Shown here: piece after piece, positions 58,563-64,000 of the stretch
Position numbering within the stretch: position 1 is the stretch's first letter
Layout: each line of letters starts with the position of its first letter
Source: Terriglobia bacterium
GTDB lineage: Bacteria; Acidobacteriota; Terriglobia; Bryobacterales; Bryobacteraceae
Reading direction: 5' to 3'
Assembly: GCA_025363475.1 (NCBI GenBank)
Contig: JANYDS010000015.1
Span: 20,020-84,019 of the forward strand
DNA: 64,000 nt
Notes under the pieces: model-generated
Told to the model about the DNA's origin: nothing
Databases searched by the model: none
What the model saw: the letters and a program-made list of their open reading frames with translations, nothing else
Made by a program: the position numbers and the translations under genes

Positions 58563-59915
58563 ATGGAACAGACATCCCTGAGCTTTGTTCCCGACCGCCG
58601 CATCTACTCCCTCCGCGAACTCAGCGACGGCATCCGGTCCGCCCTCGACCGCAACTTCGCCAACATCTGGATTGCCGGTGAAATCTCCGGCACCAAAGCC
58701 GTCCCCAGCGGCCACTGTTACTTCTCCCTCAAAGATTCCGACGCCCAGATCAAATGCGTCTGCTGGAAGCTCACATACTGGCGGCTGAAATTCAAACCCA
58801 AAGACGGCGTCCAGGTCCTGGTACGAGGCCGCGTCGACATCTACGAACAACGCAGCGAATACCAGTTCGTCGTCGAAGCCATCGAACCCCAGGGCCACGG
58901 CGCGCTCCAGCTGGCCTTCGAACAACTCAAACAAAAACTCCTGGCCGACGGTCTGTTTGACTCCGCCCGCAAACGCCCTCTGCCGCTCTACCCGCAACGC
59001 ATCGGCATCGTCTCATCCCCATCGGGTGCCGTCATCCAGGACTTCATCGAAATCCTCTCCCGCCGCTTCCCCGGCCTGCACATTCGCCTCTTCCCAGCCC
59101 GCGTTCAGGGGCCCGGTTCCGTAGAGGACGTATGTCGCGGCCTCGACTATTTCGGCCGATCCAACTGGGCGGAAGTAGTCGTCGTGGCCCGTGGCGGCGG
59201 TTCCATTGAAGACCTCTGGACGTTCAACGAAGAAGCCGTCGCGCGCGCCATCGCAGCATCCCCGGTACCGGTAGTCTCCGCCATCGGCCACGAAACAGAC
59301 GTCACCATTGCCGATTTCGTCGCCGACCTCCGCGCCCCCACGCCCTCTGCCGCTGCGGAGATGATCGTCTGCACCCGGCAGGAACTCCTGAACGGAATCG
59401 AAGCCGCGCGCTCCCGTGCCACGCGGTCCATTCACTACCGCCTTTCCGTTCTCGCCCGCCGCTTGCAGGAACAGGCAATTGACCGCGCACAGTCTCTGCT
59501 TCATCGCGGCATCTCGCGCCGACTGCAGCGTGTCGATGATGCCGATGACCACTTGCGAACCGCCATCCGCGAAGCCCTCATTGCCCGCGAACGCCGCCGC
59601 CGTGAACTCGAAGAACGCCTGCGTTATTTTGACCTGCGCCCGCGCCTGCGCCGCGACCGTGAGCGCCTGAACACCGCCTCATTCCACGCTGCCACTCTCA
59701 TTCGCCAGCACCTGAATCAGCGCCGCCAGCGCTTCGAAACCGCCGCCACCAAACTTAACCAGCTCAATCCGCGCCTGGTGCTTTCCCGCGGCTACGCCAT
59801 CGTTCTGAATGAAACTGCAGGGATCGTGCGCCATGCCGCAGATGCCCCCGCTGGCACTTCCATCAAGATCCTCCTTGAGAAAGATGCGCTCACCGCGCAA
59901 GTCACCGAAGCCTGA
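58563..59915 (+). CDS. xseA: Exodeoxyribonuclease VII large subunit
   Basis: IWIAGEISGTKAVPSGHCYFSLKDSDAQIKCVCWK; ARGGGSIEDLWTFNEEAVARAIAASPVPVVSAIGHETDVTIADFVADLRAPTPSAAAE. Confidence 0.95.
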   Translation: MEQTSLSFVPDRRIYSLRELSDGIRSALDRNFANIWIAGEISGTKAVPSGHCYFSLKDSDAQIKCVCWKLTYWRLKFKPKDGVQVLVRGRVDIYEQRSEYQFVVEAIEPQGHGALQLAFEQLKQKLLADGLFDSARKRPLPLYPQRIGIVSSPSGAVIQDFIEILSRRFPGLHIRLFPARVQGPGSVEDVCRGLDYFGRSNWAEVVVVARGGGSIEDLWTFNEEAVARAIAASPVPVVSAIGHETDVTIADFVADLRAPTPSAAAEMIVCTRQELLNGIEAARSRATRSIHYRLSVLARRLQEQAIDRAQSLLHRGISRRLQRVDDADDHLRTAIREALIARERRRRELEERLRYFDLRPRLRRDRERLNTASFHAATLIRQHLNQRRQRFETAATKLNQLNPRLVLSRGYAIVLNETAGIVRHAADAPAGTSIKILLEKDALTAQVTEA

Positions 59916-59917
59916 TC

Positions 59918-60262
59918 ATGTCTCCTGCGATTCCAATACCCGAAGGAACCTTTCTTGCGCCCGTGCGCAGAGGCGCAATTCAATTGCCGCCACCCATGGT
60001 CCGCTACTGCCAGAGCGCCGGCTGGACGCTGTTCCGCTTCGAAGTCACCGACAAAGATCACGTAACGATACAACCGGTTCGCGGCGATGACGCCACCGAA
60101 TTCCACGCCAGCCTCGGTTCCGACGGCATGCTTTGGATACCAGCCGAACTCCGCGAATCCGTCGCCCTCGGCGAACAAAGCGTCATGCTCCGCATCGAAG
60201 GCGCAGCCATCAAAATGTACATCCGCAAGGTCTTTGAAACCCTCGGTTACGGACCCCATTAA
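59918..60262 (+). CDS. Conserved hypothetical protein
   Basis: 114 aa, beta-rich, directly downstream of xseA. Confidence 0.5.
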   Translation: MSPAIPIPEGTFLAPVRRGAIQLPPPMVRYCQSAGWTLFRFEVTDKDHVTIQPVRGDDATEFHASLGSDGMLWIPAELRESVALGEQSVMLRIEGAAIKMYIRKVFETLGYGPH

Positions 60263-60263
60263 A

Positions 60264-60593
60264 ATGAAGCTCTCCGACATGCCTTTTCAGACCACGGACT
60301 GGGCTTCAGTCGAACCAGTCGTCCATCCCGGCGAGACTGGCGAGGCCCAATGGCGCACCCGGCAGTTCGGCGAAATTCGAGTCCGAATTATCGATGATTC
60401 TCCCGGCTGTCTGGTCGATCACTGGTGCGAAAAGGGCCACATTTTATACTGCCTCGAAGGCGAACTCCACACGCAACTCAAAGACGGACAGGTGGTGGTC
60501 CTGTCGCCGGGCATGAGCTATCAAGTGGGCGACGGTATTGCGGCTCACCGCAGCTATTCGCCGCAGGGCGCAAAGCTGTTCATCGTAGATTAA
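60264..60593 (+). CDS. Small cupin-fold protein (DHCW-motif type)
   Basis: CLVDHWCEKGHILYCLEGELHTQLKDGQVVVLSPGMSYQVGDG. Confidence 0.75.
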   Translation: MKLSDMPFQTTDWASVEPVVHPGETGEAQWRTRQFGEIRVRIIDDSPGCLVDHWCEKGHILYCLEGELHTQLKDGQVVVLSPGMSYQVGDGIAAHRSYSPQGAKLFIVD

Positions 60594-60597
60594 GAAT

Positions 60598-61341
60598 ATG
60601 AAAACGATTGGCCTGCTGGGCGGGATGAGCTGGGAATCCACCATCCCCTATTACCGCCACATTAATGAAGCTGTCAAAGCAGCCCTCGGAGGTCTCCATT
60701 CCGCTAAACTTCTGCTTTACAGCGTCGATTTTCAGGAAATCGACGCCTTGCAGCAAGCCGGGAAATGGGACGAAGCCGGACACCTGCTCGCCTCGGCAGC
60801 AAAACGGCTCGAAACCGCCGGCGCCCAGTGCATCGTTCTCTGTGCCAACACCATGCACCTGGTGGCCCCGGCAATTGAGGCAGCCATCTCCATTCCTTTC
60901 CTGCACATTGCCGACGCCGCCGCAATTGCAGTCAAACAACGCGGACTTCATTGCGTCGGTTTACTCGGAACCAGATTCACCATGGAGCAGGACTTCTACC
61001 TGCGCCGCCTGCGCGAAAAACATGGCCTCGAAGTGTTCGTGCCGGAAGCTGACGATCGCGCCGAAGTCCACCGCATCATTTACCAGGAGCTGTGTCTCGG
61101 GCGAATTCTCGGTCAGTCCAGAGTCACGTACGAACAGATCATCGAGCGCCTTACATCGCGCGGCGCGCAGGGGATTATTCTCGGTTGCACCGAAATACCC
61201 ATGCTCATTGATCCCGCCCGACTCGCAGTACCCGCGTTTGACACCGCGCTGCTGCACGCGCAGTTCGCCGCCAATTACGCGCTGTCTGAACCGCCTGAAC
61301 CCGCCCCCAGCCACGAAATCATAGATCTCAGGCGCTCGTAG
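60598..61341 (+). CDS. Aspartate/glutamate racemase family protein
   Basis: MKTIGLLGGMSWESTIPYYRHINEAVKAALGG; CIVLCANTMH; GIILGCTEIPMLI. Confidence 0.92.
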   Translation: MKTIGLLGGMSWESTIPYYRHINEAVKAALGGLHSAKLLLYSVDFQEIDALQQAGKWDEAGHLLASAAKRLETAGAQCIVLCANTMHLVAPAIEAAISIPFLHIADAAAIAVKQRGLHCVGLLGTRFTMEQDFYLRRLREKHGLEVFVPEADDRAEVHRIIYQELCLGRILGQSRVTYEQIIERLTSRGAQGIILGCTEIPMLIDPARLAVPAFDTALLHAQFAANYALSEPPEPAPSHEIIDLRRS

Positions 61342-61625
61342 GCTTCCACCCTGGCAACATCTGAACCCGCCGCTTCCGCCCGTCGCACATGCTCCCGCAT
61401 CTGTTCAAAGACAATCGGTCCCATTGCAATCAGCGCTTCTGATCCGGAAGCCGCCCATTTCACCAGAACGTAACGCACCAGACATTCAACCGGAATACCT
61501 GAACCCGCACTCAAATTTTCCAGCGTAGGCAGCGGATCAGCCACCGAATAACACGCCACCTCGGCCTTGAAATTCGCATGACGGTCGTCTGCCGGCCAAC
61601 TGTCACGATAAGGTTTTAGTTCCAT
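61275..61625 (-). CDS. Conserved hypothetical protein, overlaps racemase end
   Basis: MELKPYRDSWPADDRHANFKAEVACYSVADPLPTLENLSAGSGIPVECLVRYVLVKWAASGSEALIAMGP. Confidence 0.55.
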   Translation of the reverse strand: MELKPYRDSWPADDRHANFKAEVACYSVADPLPTLENLSAGSGIPVECLVRYVLVKWAASGSEALIAMGPIVFEQMREHVRRAEAAGSDVARVEAYERLRSMISWLGAGSGGSDSA

Positions 61626-61656
61626 CTCTTCTCATCACGCAATCTATCATTTAAGA

Positions 61657-63666
61657 ATGACTAAGCTTCCGGTGGCTCTCTTCCTCGGCGCACTGTGCCT
61701 TGCACAAACGGGAACGCGCAACGGCATTGACCGCAGCACGCTCGATACCACCTGTAAGCCCTGTGACGACTTCTGGCGCTACGCCAACGGTTCCTTCATC
61801 GACAAGAATCCAATTCCCGCCGCCTACGCGCGCTGGGGCACATTCCAGGTCCTCCGCGACGCCAACGCGGAACGCATGAAAGTCATCCTCGAAACTGCTG
61901 CGGACAACACCGCAGCCACAGGCAACGAACGCACGGTCGGTGCTTTTTACGCCAGTTGCATGAACACCGCAGCCATTGAAGCAGCCGGCGCGAAACCTTT
62001 GCAGCCCGACTTCACCCGCATCGCCGCCATCACTGGTGTCCCGCAGCTCATCACTGAACTCATTGCGCTCGAATCCCAGAGCGCAGGTGGTCCGGTACGC
62101 ATCGGTGGCCAGCCCGACCTCACCAATGCAAAACAGGTCATCGCAGCCGTAACACCCGGTAGCTTGTCGCTGCCGGAACGCGATTACTATCTGCGCGATG
62201 ATGCCCGTTCCAAGATCATCCGCACCCAGTTTCTGACCTATGCGGCAAGGCTCCTCACACAACTGGGTGACACGCCCGCAGATGCGGAAACCGAAGCCGC
62301 AGCCATCCTGAAATTCGAAACCGTACTGGCCCAGGCGACAATTTCCAACGTCGAAGGTCGCAACCCCTACAACCGCTTCCACAAGATGAATCTCGTCGCC
62401 CTCCAGGGCGTGAGCCCGGCCTTCGACTGGATCGCTCTCTTCAAATCCCTCAACATTCCCGAGACGATCGCGGTCAATATCTCCCAGCCGGATTACATCA
62501 AAACCGTTGACCGTGAACTGAACGCGACCCCGCTCGATACCTGGAAGCTGTGGCTCCGCTGGCATCTTGCCGATGAACGCGCCCCCTACCTTTCCCGCGC
62601 CTTTTACGACGAGTGGTTCCGCTTCCACCGCACCGTGCTGACCGGCGTCACCGCGCAACAGCCGCGCTGGAAAGTCTGCGCGCTGGAAGCCGATGCCCGC
62701 CTCGGCGACGCTCTGGGCAAGCTCTTCGTAGAAAAGCATTTCACCGCACAGGCCCGCAACCGCATGAAGCAGCTGGTGGAAAATATGCGACTCGCGCTGG
62801 GTGAAGAGCTGCAGGCCGCCGAATGGCTCGACCCCGAAACCCGCAAAAACGCCCAGCGCAAACTGGCTGCCTTTGACGCCCGCATCGGCTATACAGATGA
62901 CTGGCGTGACTTCGGCGCCGTAAAAGTCGACCGCGAAAACTATGCAGCCAGTGTCGAATCAGCCCTTGCCGTCAACCGCCGCTTCGGCCTCAGTCAGATC
63001 GGCCACCTGGTGGACCGCACCCACATGGGCATGACGCCGCCCACAGTCAACGCCTCCTACAGCCCGCCCACCAACATCATCACGTTTCCCGCAGGTATCC
63101 TGCAGCCCCCGTTCTTCATCGCCGATGCTGACGACGCAGTGAATTACGGTGCCATCGGTGCCGTAATCGGCCACGAAATGGGCCACGGGTTTGACGATCA
63201 GGGTTCCAAATACGATGCTGAGGGCAACCTGAAAAACTGGTGGACCGATCAGGACCGCGCGCGCTTCGAAGTCCGCGCCACCTGCGTCTCAAACCAGTTC
63301 GATTCCATTGACGTCGGCAACGGCCTGCGCCACAAGGGCATGCTCGTCAACGGCGAAGCCATGGGTGACCTGGGTGGAATCGCAGTGGCATTCCGCGCTT
63401 ATCACAAAGCGTTGAACGGCAAGGAAGCACCAGTGCTCGATGGTTTTACCGGCGACCAGCGCTTCTTCCTGGCCTTCGCCCGAGTCTGGGCAGATCAGTC
63501 GAGAGTTGAGCAGCAGGCGCTACAGCTAAATACCGACCCGCATCCACTCTCGAAATACCGGACGAATGCCACGCTGCAAAACCTGCCCGAATTCCACAAA
63601 GCCTTCGGCTGCAAACAGGGCGACCCCATGGTCAGACCCACAGACCAGCAATGCAGATTGTGGTAA
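61657..63666 (+). CDS. M13 family metallopeptidase (neprilysin-like), exported
   Basis: CKPCDDFWRYANGSFIDKNPIPA; VIGHEMGHGFDDQGSKYDAEGNLKNWW; C-terminal CRLW. Confidence 0.95.
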   Translation: MTKLPVALFLGALCLAQTGTRNGIDRSTLDTTCKPCDDFWRYANGSFIDKNPIPAAYARWGTFQVLRDANAERMKVILETAADNTAATGNERTVGAFYASCMNTAAIEAAGAKPLQPDFTRIAAITGVPQLITELIALESQSAGGPVRIGGQPDLTNAKQVIAAVTPGSLSLPERDYYLRDDARSKIIRTQFLTYAARLLTQLGDTPADAETEAAAILKFETVLAQATISNVEGRNPYNRFHKMNLVALQGVSPAFDWIALFKSLNIPETIAVNISQPDYIKTVDRELNATPLDTWKLWLRWHLADERAPYLSRAFYDEWFRFHRTVLTGVTAQQPRWKVCALEADARLGDALGKLFVEKHFTAQARNRMKQLVENMRLALGEELQAAEWLDPETRKNAQRKLAAFDARIGYTDDWRDFGAVKVDRENYAASVESALAVNRRFGLSQIGHLVDRTHMGMTPPTVNASYSPPTNIITFPAGILQPPFFIADADDAVNYGAIGAVIGHEMGHGFDDQGSKYDAEGNLKNWWTDQDRARFEVRATCVSNQFDSIDVGNGLRHKGMLVNGEAMGDLGGIAVAFRAYHKALNGKEAPVLDGFTGDQRFFLAFARVWADQSRVEQQALQLNTDPHPLSKYRTNATLQNLPEFHKAFGCKQGDPMVRPTDQQCRLW

Positions 63667-63749
63667 CTCAGCCAAAAACGGGGTAGTGGTCCAATTTGAA
63701 ATTCGACCCTCTTGACTCGGGACGGATCGCTCCGCCACCCTAGTAGTCG

Positions 63750-63905
63750 ATGGCGAATAAAAGCACCAATCGCGGCAAAGTCAAGCCGGACGTTAACGTC
63801 GTTGCCTACGAAACCATGTTGATAGCTACGGGACAGAAACCCAAGCCCGAAGCGCCAACAGTTAAGCGCGAGGGGGCCAGTCTTCGGGAGTTGGGGCGGA
63901 CTTAG
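63750..63905 (+). CDS. Possible 51-aa basic hypothetical protein
   Basis: MANKSTNRGKVKPDVNVVAYETMLIATGQKPKPEAPTVKREGASLRELGRT; no other support. Confidence 0.3.
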   Translation: MANKSTNRGKVKPDVNVVAYETMLIATGQKPKPEAPTVKREGASLRELGRT

Positions 63906-64000
63906 GGCGTTACGATTCGTCTGGTGGACCTCGGAACGGCTTGCGCTGAATATCTAAGACAAGACCTCCGTGACCTATCGTGCCGCCGTATTGAGGCCGA

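Noticed and set aside
61651-62739. 362-aa minus-strand ORF
   Set aside because: Antisense to the M13 peptidase, low-complexity composition typical of shadow ORFs
1-64000. CRISPR arrays, rRNA operons, transposases, prophage structural genes
   Set aside because: No regularly spaced repeats, rRNA-like sequence, or recognisable transposase/integrase/phage proteins seen

Overview
The window looks like a high-GC bacterial chromosome, probably Acidobacteriota (VWFA-related protein, DUF885, repeated exported quinoprotein/peptidase genes). This placement is my inference from gene content. Main contents: an edge-truncated xanthine-dehydrogenase-type subunit; an ECF sigma / ZAS anti-sigma-HEAT / tandem-PDZ operon; aceE; a mazEF-like pair; a two-component cluster (NarL-type regulators, soluble histidine kinase, membrane response-regulator/TPR fusion); a Tad/Flp pilus locus with PilZ gene and prepilin peptidase; folC-accD-rlmH-rsfS; many exported enzymes; a tRNA-Pro with a partial copy beside it; proS and a pabA-pabB fusion; rsmB; xseA; an ABC exporter; an M13 peptidase. 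The most notable signal is at 46850-47395 (minus). Two ORFs that the track lists separately are one reading frame joined by an in-frame UGA in the context LAD-U-GSCTTCSLHDSIKMESFGIP, the hallmark of the UGSC selenoprotein family. A strong SECIS-like hairpin (7-bp lower stem containing the UGA, 6-bp upper stem, GUU loop) lies exactly on and after the UGA, so a Sec gene has been split by ordinary ORF calling. Other points for review: two unlisted 32-aa membrane microproteins at the end of the tad operon, a shared operator-like motif on both flanks of the tad locus, a perfect 22-bp inverted repeat, and several disrupted genes.
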